Source: Aeromicrobium yanjiei (GTDB lineage Bacteria; Actinomycetota; Actinomycetes; Propionibacteriales; Nocardioidaceae). Taken from it: a DNA stretch of 64,000 nucleotides. The notes under the pieces are model-generated. The model was not told the origin of the DNA, did not search any database, and saw only the letters and a list, made by a program, of their open reading frames with translations. The first letter of the stretch is position 1. Every line of letters starts with the position of its first letter. Shown piece after piece: positions 26,082 through 32,698 of the stretch. The DNA lies in contig NZ_CP045737.1 in the NCBI RefSeq assembly GCF_009649075.1, positions 3,100,001 through 3,164,000 of the forward strand, read 5' to 3'. The position numbers and the translations under genes are program-made.

Positions 26082-26941
26082 TTCAGGGCGTCCTTGGCCT
26101 TGTCGATCAGGCCTTTGGTCTCCATGAGCGGGTTGGTGCCGTACAGGCGGGGATCGCCCGGCGCCAGGTCGGTGTGCTCGCCGTGTGCCTGGATCAGCGC
26201 GCTCTGGAAGTCGCCGCGGCCGTCGGGGGCCGGGCCGCTGGCCCAGCGTCCCTCGGTGGCGGCCTCGCCGTCCGAGGCCTGGATGAACACGCGGGAGAAC
26301 TCGTCGAACTCCTCCTCCAGCGGGAACGCCTCGGGGACGGGCAGCCCGTCGAGGCCGTCGGCCTTGAGCTCCTCGATCGCCGACAGCCACTGCATCTGGT
26401 GCATGTGGTCGCGCGTCGTGAGGAAGCGGATGAGGTCCTTCATGCCCGGGTCGTCGGTCATGTGGAACAGGCGGGCGACCTGGAGCCGGCCCTGCATCTC
26501 GGCCGTGACGTTGAGGTGGAAGTCGGCCATGAGGTTGCCGCTCGCCGTGACGTACGCGCCCGACCACGGGATGCCGTTGCTGTCGTGCGGGTAGGCGCCG
26601 CCGCCGTTGACGATGGTGTGCTGCGGGTTCTGGTGACCGAACTCGGCCGCCTGCGTCGAGCCCGTGGTGTCATCGGCGGCCATCGGGGGCGCCTTGTCGA
26701 GCAGCTGGTCGATCGCGGTGACGATCATCTCGACGTGGCTGAGCTCCTCGGTGCCGATCGCCATCAGCATGTCCTTGTACTTGCCGGGCAGACGGGTGTT
26801 CCAGCCTTGGTAGAGGTATTGCATCGCGACGGTCATCTCGCCCCACTTGCCGCCCAGCACCTCCTGGAACTTCCGGGCGAACGCGGGGTCCGGCGCCTCA
26901 GGGCGCGCAGCGAACTGGGGTGCCTTCTGGTGCGTGAACAT
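26078..26941 (-). CDS. Manganese (non-heme) catalase
   Basis: A dimanganese catalase of 287 residues that disproportionates H2O2. The ligand set is complete and sits at the same numbers as in the Lactobacillus plantarum enzyme: E35 (KWGEMT), E66 and H69 (GTEELSH), E148 (AEMQ) and H181 (DHMHQM). The rest is the four-helix bundle and the C-terminal tail with DPRLYGTNP. It leads a run of five same-strand overlapping genes (small membrane protein, helical protein, holin-like, DUF3618). A GGGTAG box with GTCT 16 bp upstream is a SigB/SigF-like promoter. Confidence 0.95.
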   Translation of the reverse strand: MFTHQKAPQFAARPEAPDPAFARKFQEVLGGKWGEMTVAMQYLYQGWNTRLPGKYKDMLMAIGTEELSHVEMIVTAIDQLLDKAPPMAADDTTGSTQAAEFGHQNPQHTIVNGGGAYPHDSNGIPWSGAYVTASGNLMADFHLNVTAEMQGRLQVARLFHMTDDPGMKDLIRFLTTRDHMHQMQWLSAIEELKADGLDGLPVPEAFPLEEEFDEFSRVFIQASDGEAATEGRWASGPAPDGRGDFQSALIQAHGEHTDLAPGDPRLYGTNPLMETKGLIDKAKDALK

Positions 26942-26989
26942 CTACGACTCCTCGGGTCTCGGGCGCTGTGTGCTCCCGGTAGAGACCAC

Positions 26990-27015
26990 CTACCCGACCC
27001 CACGCGACCTGAGAC
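26990..27015 (-). promoter_or_regulatory. SigB/SigF-like promoter of the manganese-catalase operon
   Basis: On the minus strand GTCT (27015-27012), 16 bp, GGGTAG (26995-26990) lies about 48 bp upstream of the catalase ATG. The -10 is near consensus and the -35 has one mismatch. The remaining intergenic bases up to the sigma-factor gene hold the palindromic terminator below and nothing else recognised. Confidence 0.45.
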
Positions 27016-27067
27016 ATCTTTTTCTCTGCAATTCCCAGCAGTAGTTGCCACTTTCGGCAGGGGTCAA

Positions 27068-27093
27068 CCCGGTCGGGCCTAGGCCCGACCGGG
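27068..27093 (-). terminator. Perfect 26-bp palindrome, probable terminator of the sigma-factor gene
   Basis: CCCGGTCGGGCCT is followed immediately by its complement AGGCCCGACCGGG. On the minus strand it lies 60 nt beyond the sigma-factor stop, where a terminator is expected. The tail TTGACC is only weakly U-rich. Confidence 0.55.
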
Positions 27094-27153
27094 GTGTGGG
27101 AGGAGATCGTCTCGGCCGCCCTCAGCGACTCCTCGTGGCAGTCGTCGTCACCG

Positions 27154-27933
27154 TCATCCGGCCTTCGCCGTCTGCTCGACGTCCATGTCGTCGATCGCGA
27201 GCCGCAGGCGCGTCAGGACGCGGCGCAGCTCGCGCGAGACCTGGACCTGGGTCTTGCCCAGCCGGTCGGCGATCTGGCGCTGCGTCAGGTCCTCGAAGAA
27301 TCGCAGCCGGAGCAGCTCTCGCTCCTGCAGGCTCAGATCGGCGCACGCCCCGGCCGTGGCCAAGCGCTCCTCGGCGAGGACGAAACCGCCGTCCTCGACC
27401 GCGACGTCGAGTCCGCCCGCAGTGTCATGGCCCGGCACCGGCGCGTCGAGCGAGGTCGGCGTGAAGCAGCTGCGGGCCGCCGCGGCCTCCTGCACCTCGG
27501 CGGGCGAGACCCCGAGGTGCTCGGCAAGAGTCGCGACGGACGCGGCCCCGTCCATGTGCTGGAGGTGAATCGTTGCCGCCGACAGGCGCGCCTGCAGCTC
27601 CTGGACCGAGCGGGTCGGGCGGATCGTCCAGCACGAGTCCCGGAAGTACTTCTTGATCTCGCCGAGCACCGTGACCGAGGCGTAGCCCAGGAACGATCCA
27701 CGGCCGGGCTCGTACCTGCGTATCGCCCCGAGGACAGCAGCGTCGGCCACGGCTCGGAGGTCGTCGAGCTCGGCGCCGCGGTTGGCGTAGCGGTGGGCGA
27801 TGCCCCACGCGAGCGGCCGGCAGCGGGTGATGACCTCACCCTCGAGCAGCTCTCGCCTGGCGTGGTCCGACGCCACCTGGGCGTCGACCACGAGGGAGCA
27901 GAGGTCAGCGTCGTCGTGGATGGTCTGGATCAT
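27154..27933 (-). CDS. SigB/SigF-type alternative sigma factor
   Basis: The protein of 259 residues is a sigma-70 group 3 factor. Region 2 spans about 30-110 (RCRPLAWGIAHRYANRGAEL, DLRAVADAAVLGAIRRYEPG, then SFLGYASVTVLGEIKKYFRD). Region 3 follows (about 110-170). Region 4 is at about 200-250 (LSLQERELLRLRFFEDLTQR, then a helix-turn-helix QRQIADRLGKTQVQVSRELR). The FEDLTQRQIADRLG and VLGEIKKYFRD signatures are those of the SigB/SigF stress family. It stands among stress genes that carry GTTT-N16-GGGTA-type promoters. No anti-sigma gene (RsbW) is adjacent. Confidence 0.94.
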   Translation of the reverse strand: MIQTIHDDADLCSLVVDAQVASDHARRELLEGEVITRCRPLAWGIAHRYANRGAELDDLRAVADAAVLGAIRRYEPGRGSFLGYASVTVLGEIKKYFRDSCWTIRPTRSVQELQARLSAATIHLQHMDGAASVATLAEHLGVSPAEVQEAAAARSCFTPTSLDAPVPGHDTAGGLDVAVEDGGFVLAEERLATAGACADLSLQERELLRLRFFEDLTQRQIADRLGKTQVQVSRELRRVLTRLRLAIDDMDVEQTAKAG

Positions 27934-28000
27934 GGCGCGTCCTGGAGAGTTCGCAGGTACCGGCTCATGTCTAACCGTGGACGGCTGGTTGCTCCGTCAG

Positions 28001-28016
28001 GGGGGTGCGTACCCCC
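28001..28016. promoter_or_regulatory. Palindrome GGGGGT-gcgt-ACCCCC
   Basis: A perfect 6-4-6 inverted repeat lies in the region between the sigma-factor gene and the small stress-gene frames, 68 bp upstream of the sigma-factor start. It could be an operator or be chance in a G-rich stretch. Confidence 0.25.
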
Positions 28017-28128
28017 ACCCGGCACAGTTCAACCGGGTGTGATCGAACCGACTTCGGACCCTGTCCCCGCGGGGACGCCTTGGGTAGGACGGAAGACGTC
28101 CCCCACCCGCCGACCCGAGGAGGCACCC

Positions 28129-28215
28129 ATGAAGTCGTTGAGCGTCCAGTCGCGCCGCATCGAGCACCTCCCCCTCTTCACCCGTGGGGAGGATCCGTCG
28201 ACGTCCCGGGCATGA
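28129..28215 (+). CDS. Small peptide of 28 residues (tentative)
   Basis: The frame starts MKSLSVQSRRIEHLPLFTRG and ends EDPSTSRA. GAGGAGG lies 6 nt before the ATG, the strongest ribosome-binding site in this region. A GGGTAG box lies about 40 bp upstream. It is basic, with no membrane segment, and I recognise no family. A peptide gene or a translated leader for the following frames are both possible. Confidence 0.45.
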   Translation: MKSLSVQSRRIEHLPLFTRGEDPSTSRA

Positions 28216-28257
28216 GCGCCCGCCACCACTCCCGCCTCCCGGCTGATCGGGGCCCCG

Positions 28258-28470
28258 ATGTTCCTCATGCTCTACACGCTCATCGCCCTGGCGCTCAGCG
28301 CCCTCGTGACCACTGCGCTCGTCATCCTGATCGGTGACCTCATGGAGCGGCGGCGCGACCCACGCCGCGGACTCCCGACCTACCGGCGGATCCGACGCGA
28401 CACCCACACGGCGCTCGACCTGTGCCGTCGGGCGCTTCGCCGCGACCGGGCCGGCACCCCCGACGACTGA
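28258..28470 (+). CDS. Single-span membrane protein of 70 residues
   Basis: The protein starts with a hydrophobic helix (MFLMLYTLIALALSALVTTA, extended to LVILIG, about residues 1-28), followed by a strongly basic cytoplasmic tail (ERRRDPRRGLPTYRRIRRDT ... RRALRRDRAG). The codon bias is strong. No ribosome-binding site is clear. Its position before the GAF-ANTAR gene suggests the same operon or a neighbouring stress unit. Function is unknown. Confidence 0.55.
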   Translation: MFLMLYTLIALALSALVTTALVILIGDLMERRRDPRRGLPTYRRIRRDTHTALDLCRRALRRDRAGTPDD

Positions 28471-28475
28471 CCCTC

Positions 28476-28500
28476 GATTCAAGGTGGCGAACCCGGGTAC
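28476..28500 (+). promoter_or_regulatory. Possible SigB/SigF-like promoter of the GAF-ANTAR gene
   Basis: GATT (28476-28479), 15 bp, GGGTAC (28495-28500) lies 27 bp upstream of the start at 28528. The -10 matches the consensus; the -35 has one mismatch and the spacing is one base short. Confidence 0.35.
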
Positions 28501-28527
28501 GGGGGGCGAGATCAGTGAGGAGACCAC

Positions 28528-29211
28528 ATGGACGTCGCACGCATGCTGGCCGACATGGCCCTCGAGCTGGAGCAGGACGGCAACCCCACCACGATGCTCG
28601 ACCGTGTCAGCCACTACGCCCGGCTGGCCGTCGGTGCCGAGGATGCCGGGATCATGCGCGTGCGGAGTCGGAAACTGGTCGAGACCCCCTCCGCGACGTC
28701 CTCCCGGGTCGACCAGGCCCACCAGCTGCAGGCGGCCTTCGACCAGGGCCCCTGCCTCGATGCGATCAAGGGACGCGCGACCTATCGCTCCGATGACGTG
28801 GCAAGCGATCTGCGGTGGCCCCAGTGGGGGCCGGCCAGTGCCGAGCTCGGGATCCGGTCGACCGTCGGCGTCCGGCTCGCCACCCGCGAGCGCGGCTTCG
28901 GATCGCTCAACGTGTACGCGGACCGGCCGAGTGCGTTCACCCCGGCGGACGAGCAGATCATCGAGCTGCTCGCGGCCCACGCGACGGCCGCCTATTCCGC
29001 GGCCGATCGTGCCGAGGGCCTGTCCAGCGCCCTCGACTCGCGCACCACGATCGGGCAGGCCCAGGGCATCTTGATGCAGAAGTTCGACATCGGCTCCGAT
29101 GCCGCCTTCGACTTCCTCAAACGGATCTCCCAGCACGAGAACAAGCGCCTGCACGCGGTGGCCGAGGCCATCGTCGTCCAGACCGATTCGAACGCCCGCC
29201 CCACCGACTGA
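28528..29211 (+). CDS. GAF and ANTAR domain regulator
   Basis: The protein of 227 residues has a GAF sensor domain (about 20-155, with TMLDRVSHYARLAVGAEDAG, QGPCLDAIKG and FGSLNVYADRPSAF). A C-terminal ANTAR RNA-binding domain (about 160-215) contains TIGQAQGILMQKFDIGSDAA and FDFLKRISQHENKRLHAVAE. ANTAR proteins bind tandem RNA hairpins to prevent transcription termination. GTGAGGAG lies before the ATG. A SigB/SigF-like box stands upstream, which links it to the stress genes. The signal sensed by the GAF domain is unknown. Confidence 0.92.
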   Translation: MDVARMLADMALELEQDGNPTTMLDRVSHYARLAVGAEDAGIMRVRSRKLVETPSATSSRVDQAHQLQAAFDQGPCLDAIKGRATYRSDDVASDLRWPQWGPASAELGIRSTVGVRLATRERGFGSLNVYADRPSAFTPADEQIIELLAAHATAAYSAADRAEGLSSALDSRTTIGQAQGILMQKFDIGSDAAFDFLKRISQHENKRLHAVAEAIVVQTDSNARPTD

Positions 29212-29220
29212 CCGGATGGG

Positions 29221-29724
29221 TCACCCGGCCCGCATGCCCGCCGACCTGCGGACCAGCACCGGGACCGCCGCGAGCACCCCGACCGCGATCGCAGCCCACG
29301 GGACCCACCGGTCGTACGTCCATCCGAGCGCGTGGTCCAGCGAGAGGTCGCCGGGTCCGGTCAGCACCAGGACCGCCGCGACGCACGCGTACACGAGCGC
29401 GACCTCGTAGCCGCCGAGGTGCGCCCACAGGCCCTTCGAGAAGTTCGCGGCCGCCGCGACGATCATGGTGCCGATCGCCACCGCCCCGCCCAGCGGGGTG
29501 AGCAGCCCGAGCGCGAGAAGGGTGGCGGCCACGGTCTCGGACACGCCGGCCATCAGCACCATCGGACGTCCCGGGCGGAAGCCGAGCGTCTCGAACAGCG
29601 CGCCGGTCCCGGCCACGCCCATCCCGCGGAACCATCCCAGCAGCTTCTGGGCGGCGTGCCCGAGGAGCAGCAGCGCGATCAGCAGCCTCAGGACGAGCAG
29701 TCCGAGGTCGAGCGTCTCGGTCAT
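29221..29724 (-). CDS. DoxX-family membrane protein
   Basis: The protein of 167 residues has about five hydrophobic helices and the DoxX pattern LLVLRLLIALLLLGHAAQKL, then GWFRGMGVAG, with GLLTPLGGAV. DoxX-like proteins often accompany thiosulfate or quinol oxidation or oxidoreductase operons, but the role is generally unknown. Its ATG overlaps the dioxygenase stop (ATGA), so it is the last gene of the CaiB, lyase, dioxygenase, DoxX run. Confidence 0.9.
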   Translation of the reverse strand: MTETLDLGLLVLRLLIALLLLGHAAQKLLGWFRGMGVAGTGALFETLGFRPGRPMVLMAGVSETVAATLLALGLLTPLGGAVAIGTMIVAAAANFSKGLWAHLGGYEVALVYACVAAVLVLTGPGDLSLDHALGWTYDRWVPWAAIAVGVLAAVPVLVRRSAGMRAG

Positions 29725-30578
29725 GACCGTTGCAGCACGAAGTCGAACTCCGCCGTGACGAACGGACGGTCGAAGGAGGTGCCGTCGGGGGCCGTGCCGC
29801 CCGTGTGCGTCGTGAACGGGGTGATCAGCGCCTCCTTCGTGCCGAACACGACGTCGGAGTCGATGTAGCGGGTGCCCTCCTCGAAGATGTGCGTGACGAG
29901 CCGCTCGTAGCCGTCCTCCTCGAGCAGGAAGTGGATGTGCGCGGGCCGGTAGTGCGCGATCTGGGTCCGTGAGATCAGGTCGCCGACCGGGCCGTCCATC
30001 GGGATCGAGTAGCCGAGCGGGACGATGCTCCGCACGCAGTAGGTCCCGTCGTCACGGGTCGCGAACTTGGCCCTCAGGCGGGCCTCGTCGAGATCGGCGA
30101 TCTGCGACTCGTACAGGCCGTCGGCGTCCGCCTGCCACACGTCGAGCACGGCACCGGCGATCGGTGAGCCGTCGACGGACCTGACCGTGCCGGTCACGAA
30201 GAACGGCACCCCCTCGATCCCGTCCGACATGTCGTGGCCGTACGGGAGCGTCGGCGAGCCGTCGATGTGGAACGGCCCGAGCACCGTGGCGGGGGTCGCC
30301 GCATCGTCGAAGCGGTGGTTCATCTGCACCACGAGCATGCTGAGACCCAGGACGTCGGAGGCCAGGATGAGCTCCTCGCGCTTCTCGTCGCTGATCTGGC
30401 CCGCCCGGGTCAGCCACTGCATCGCGGCCATCCACTCGTCCTCGGTGAGCCGGACCTCGCGCGCGAAGTCGTGCAGGTGCTGGACCAGTCCCGCCATCAG
30501 CTCGGCCAACCGCGGGGACTCGGCCGTGCCCCAGCGCTGCGTGGCCAGCTCGGTGATGTTGTCCTCAGTCGCGAACAT
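29721..30578 (-). CDS. Intradiol ring-cleavage dioxygenase (hydroxyquinol/catechol 1,2-dioxygenase type)
   Basis: The enzyme cleaves a catechol-type ring between the hydroxyls with Fe(III) and O2. The 285 residues have an N-terminal helical dimer domain (about 1-95) and the ferric site Y156 (DGLYESQ), Y190 (LGYSIPMDG), H214 and H216 (RPAHIHF). ATG 30578 has GGAG 9 nt upstream. It is a clear relative of the dioxygenase at 50256-51152 (same motif order, same spacing of ligands), yet lies in another operon, with a CoA-transferase and a citryl-CoA-lyase-like enzyme. Specificity cannot be fixed. Confidence 0.92.
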   Translation of the reverse strand: MFATEDNITELATQRWGTAESPRLAELMAGLVQHLHDFAREVRLTEDEWMAAMQWLTRAGQISDEKREELILASDVLGLSMLVVQMNHRFDDAATPATVLGPFHIDGSPTLPYGHDMSDGIEGVPFFVTGTVRSVDGSPIAGAVLDVWQADADGLYESQIADLDEARLRAKFATRDDGTYCVRSIVPLGYSIPMDGPVGDLISRTQIAHYRPAHIHFLLEEDGYERLVTHIFEEGTRYIDSDVVFGTKEALITPFTTHTGGTAPDGTSFDRPFVTAEFDFVLQRS

Positions 30579-31380
30579 CGGATTCTCCGTTCTCGGGTTC
30601 GACAAAGACGGCGTTGTTCTCGATCAGCAGGTAGGCATCCATCGCCATGGGCCGCCGGCGCTCCTCTGCGATCTGGCCCAGCAGGCCGGCCGTGCGCGCC
30701 AGCAGGGCGAAGCCCCGCAGCAGCTCGACCGGCAGGTCGAGGTCCGCCAGCGCCGCCCCCACGACACCCGCGCCGTTCAGCACGAGGCGCCGGCCGAGGA
30801 TCTCGGGGTGCACCCGACCGATCGCGAGGAACAGCCGCAGGTGAGGACCGTAGGTCCCCTCCTCCTGGGCGATCCGCACCAGCGCAGGGGTCCGCGGGTC
30901 CTCGTCCTTGTGCACCGGGTGCCCCAGGCCGGGGATGATGGCCTTGCGGGCGCGCTCGCGGGTGACGACGTCCCGCGCCACGGCGTCCCACTCCTCGTCG
31001 GTGCCCGGTTGCGTCTCGAGAGCGTGGATCTCGCGGTCGAGGAACTGGCCGCAGTCTTCGGTGACGCCGAGGAAGCGCGATCCCCCGCCCAGCAGGCCCG
31101 CTGCGAGAGCGCCCTGCAGGGAGTCCGGAGCGCTCAGGTACGTCATGCGGGCCGCGATCGCCGTCGGGGTGAAGCCGTGGTCGGCGAGGGCGAGCAGGCA
31201 GGCGTCGAACACGCGGACCTGGCCCGGCGTGGGGCGCTGCTGGGTCACGAGCCAGAACGCCATCTCGCTGAACCCGACCTGTCCCATCAGCTCGGTGCCG
31301 AGATCGTGTCCCAGCAGCGAGATCGTGGACGTGGTCGACATGCCCAGCGAGGTGGGGAAGGACGGCACGGAGTCGGTCAT
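30565..31380 (-). CDS. Citryl-CoA-lyase-like enzyme (short citrate synthase fold)
   Basis: The protein of 271 residues is a short citrate-synthase-family protein (full synthases are about 370-430). It has LLGHDLGTELMGQVGFSEMA, then IIPGLGHPVHKDEDPRTPAL (the GHxVxxxDPR active-site region with His and Asp, about residues 151-169) and GLLGQIAEERRRPM near the end. Families of this length are annotated as citryl-CoA lyase, which splits citryl-CoA into acetyl-CoA and oxaloacetate. Close relatives may act on other acyl-CoAs, such as citramalyl-CoA. The stop overlaps the dioxygenase start by 14 nt and its start overlaps the CaiB stop (ATGA). Confidence 0.82.
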   Translation of the reverse strand: MTDSVPSFPTSLGMSTTSTISLLGHDLGTELMGQVGFSEMAFWLVTQQRPTPGQVRVFDACLLALADHGFTPTAIAARMTYLSAPDSLQGALAAGLLGGGSRFLGVTEDCGQFLDREIHALETQPGTDEEWDAVARDVVTRERARKAIIPGLGHPVHKDEDPRTPALVRIAQEEGTYGPHLRLFLAIGRVHPEILGRRLVLNGAGVVGAALADLDLPVELLRGFALLARTAGLLGQIAEERRRPMAMDAYLLIENNAVFVEPENGESDVRD

Positions 31381-32528
31381 CGGGGTCCCCTCGCCCAGGC
31401 GCGGATGTCGTCGCCGTGCTGGTCAAGGTCGGGCGGCGCCAGGTCGTAGCGCGCTGCGTCGCGGGAGAACGTGATCGGGTTGCGGATGCTGGGCACGGCG
31501 CCCTCGCCCACCTCGACCACCGGATCGAGCCCCAGCGACCGGGCGAACTCGACACCCTCGGCGATCGTGTTGATCGGTCCGGCCGCGACTCCTGCCTGCA
31601 CGAGCGCCTCGAACCACTCAGCCTTGGTCCGCTCCCCGAGCCGGGCCTCCAGCAGCGGCCGGAGCTCGTCCCGGTTGGCGGTCCGGTCCTGGTTGGTCGC
31701 GAACCGCGGGTCGTCCGCGAGCTCGGGCGCCCCGAGGGCCGCGCACAGCTTGACGAACTGTCCGTCGTTGCCCGCGATGATCACGATGTCGCCGTCGGAC
31801 GCCGGCAGCGGCTCGTACGGGAACAGGCTCGGGTGGGCGTTGCCCATGCGGTGCGGCACGGTGTCCCCCGCGGCGTACGCGCCGGTCTGGTTGACCAGCC
31901 CGCTCATCGCCGACGAGAGCAGGTTGACCTCGATGTGCTGCCCGTGCCCGGTGGACTGTCGCGCGTGCAGGGCGGACAGGACACCTATCAACGCGTGCAT
32001 CCCGGTCATCACGTCGAACACCGAGATGCCCGCTCTGTACGGGGGCCCGTCGGGCGAGCCGGTGAGGCTCATGAGCCCCGAGATCGCCTGCACCATCAGG
32101 TCGTAGCCCGGGATGTGCGCGCCGTCGCCCGCACCGAACCCGCTGATCGAGGCGTAGACCAGCTCGGGGTTGCCGGCCGCGACCGTCTCGTAGTCCAGAC
32201 CGAAGCGTGCGAGACCGCCCGGTTTGAAGTTCTCGACCATGATGTCCGCCCGTGCGGCGATCTCCCGCGCGACGTGGAGGTCCTCCTCCTGGCGCAGGTC
32301 GAGTGCGATCGAGCGCTTGTTGCGGTTGATGCTCAGGTAGTAGGTGGACTCGTCCCCCCGGGTCGGCGGCATCCAGGTGCGGGTGTCGTCGCCCTGCGGG
32401 CCCTCGATCTTGATGACGTCCGCGCCGAGATCGGCCAGCAGCATCGTGGCGTAGGGACCGGCGAGGATGCGGGAGAAGTCGGCCACGACGAGGCCGCTCA
32501 AGGGCCCTCCGGACGGGCTGGCTGCCAT
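31377..32528 (-). CDS. CaiB/BaiF-family (class III) CoA-transferase
   Basis: The enzyme of 383 residues would move CoA between acyl-CoA and a free carboxylic acid. Visible are GLVVADFSRILAGPYATMLL (about 12-31), ADVIKIEGPQGDDTR, YYLSINRNKRSIALDL, and the presumed catalytic Asp172 in GISVFDVMTGMHALIG. AAGGGA lies 6 nt before the ATG at 32528; the longer frame upstream is unrelated. It is the first gene of the leftward unit and divergent from the amidohydrolase gene. It probably supplies the acyl-CoA substrate of the citryl-CoA-lyase-like enzyme. Confidence 0.92.
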   Translation of the reverse strand: MAASPSGGPLSGLVVADFSRILAGPYATMLLADLGADVIKIEGPQGDDTRTWMPPTRGDESTYYLSINRNKRSIALDLRQEEDLHVAREIAARADIMVENFKPGGLARFGLDYETVAAGNPELVYASISGFGAGDGAHIPGYDLMVQAISGLMSLTGSPDGPPYRAGISVFDVMTGMHALIGVLSALHARQSTGHGQHIEVNLLSSAMSGLVNQTGAYAAGDTVPHRMGNAHPSLFPYEPLPASDGDIVIIAGNDGQFVKLCAALGAPELADDPRFATNQDRTANRDELRPLLEARLGERTKAEWFEALVQAGVAAGPINTIAEGVEFARSLGLDPVVEVGEGAVPSIRNPITFSRDAARYDLAPPDLDQHGDDIRAWARGPR

Positions 32529-32544
32529 AGGGTTCCCTTCGATT

Positions 32545-32591
32545 ACGGACGAGTGTCCGTTCAATGTGCGCGACAACCCGTCCCTTGTCAA
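32545..32591 (-). promoter_or_regulatory. CaiB promoter with operator ACGGAC-gagt-GTCCGT
   Basis: On the minus strand a consensus TTGACA (32591-32586), 17 bp, and CACATT (32568-32563) place the start of transcription inside the perfect 6-4-6 palindrome at 32545-32560. A bound repressor or activator would sit over the start site. The palindrome matches a second copy at 32661-32682 in consensus RCGGAC-N4-GTCCGY. Confidence 0.5.
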
Positions 32592-32615
32592 GACGGATTT
32601 CTCGCGCCTCACCCC

Positions 32616-32682
32616 TTGACATGTGATACAGGCCACAGGAAATATGGACGGATCATTCCCGCAGCGGACAGACGTCCGCTGC
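32616..32682 (+). promoter_or_regulatory. Amidohydrolase promoter region with operator GCAGCGGAC-agac-GTCCGCTGC
   Basis: A consensus TTGACA (32616-32621) faces right, but its -10 partner is poor (AAATAT at 18 bp). A perfect 9-4-9 palindrome fills 32661-32682, 16 bp before the amidohydrolase start. The core GCGGAC-N4-GTCCGC matches the palindrome at 32545-32560. IclR-family proteins bind such dyads, and an IclR gene is encoded at 34217. Confidence 0.5.
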
Positions 32683-32698
32683 CGCTCGAGAGGCTGCC

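Noticed and set aside
28212-28337. Plus-strand frame of 41 residues starting within the stop of the 28-residue peptide
   Set aside because: The ATGA overlap is tempting, but the sequence is a His/Arg/Pro shadow of the membrane-protein frame at 28258.
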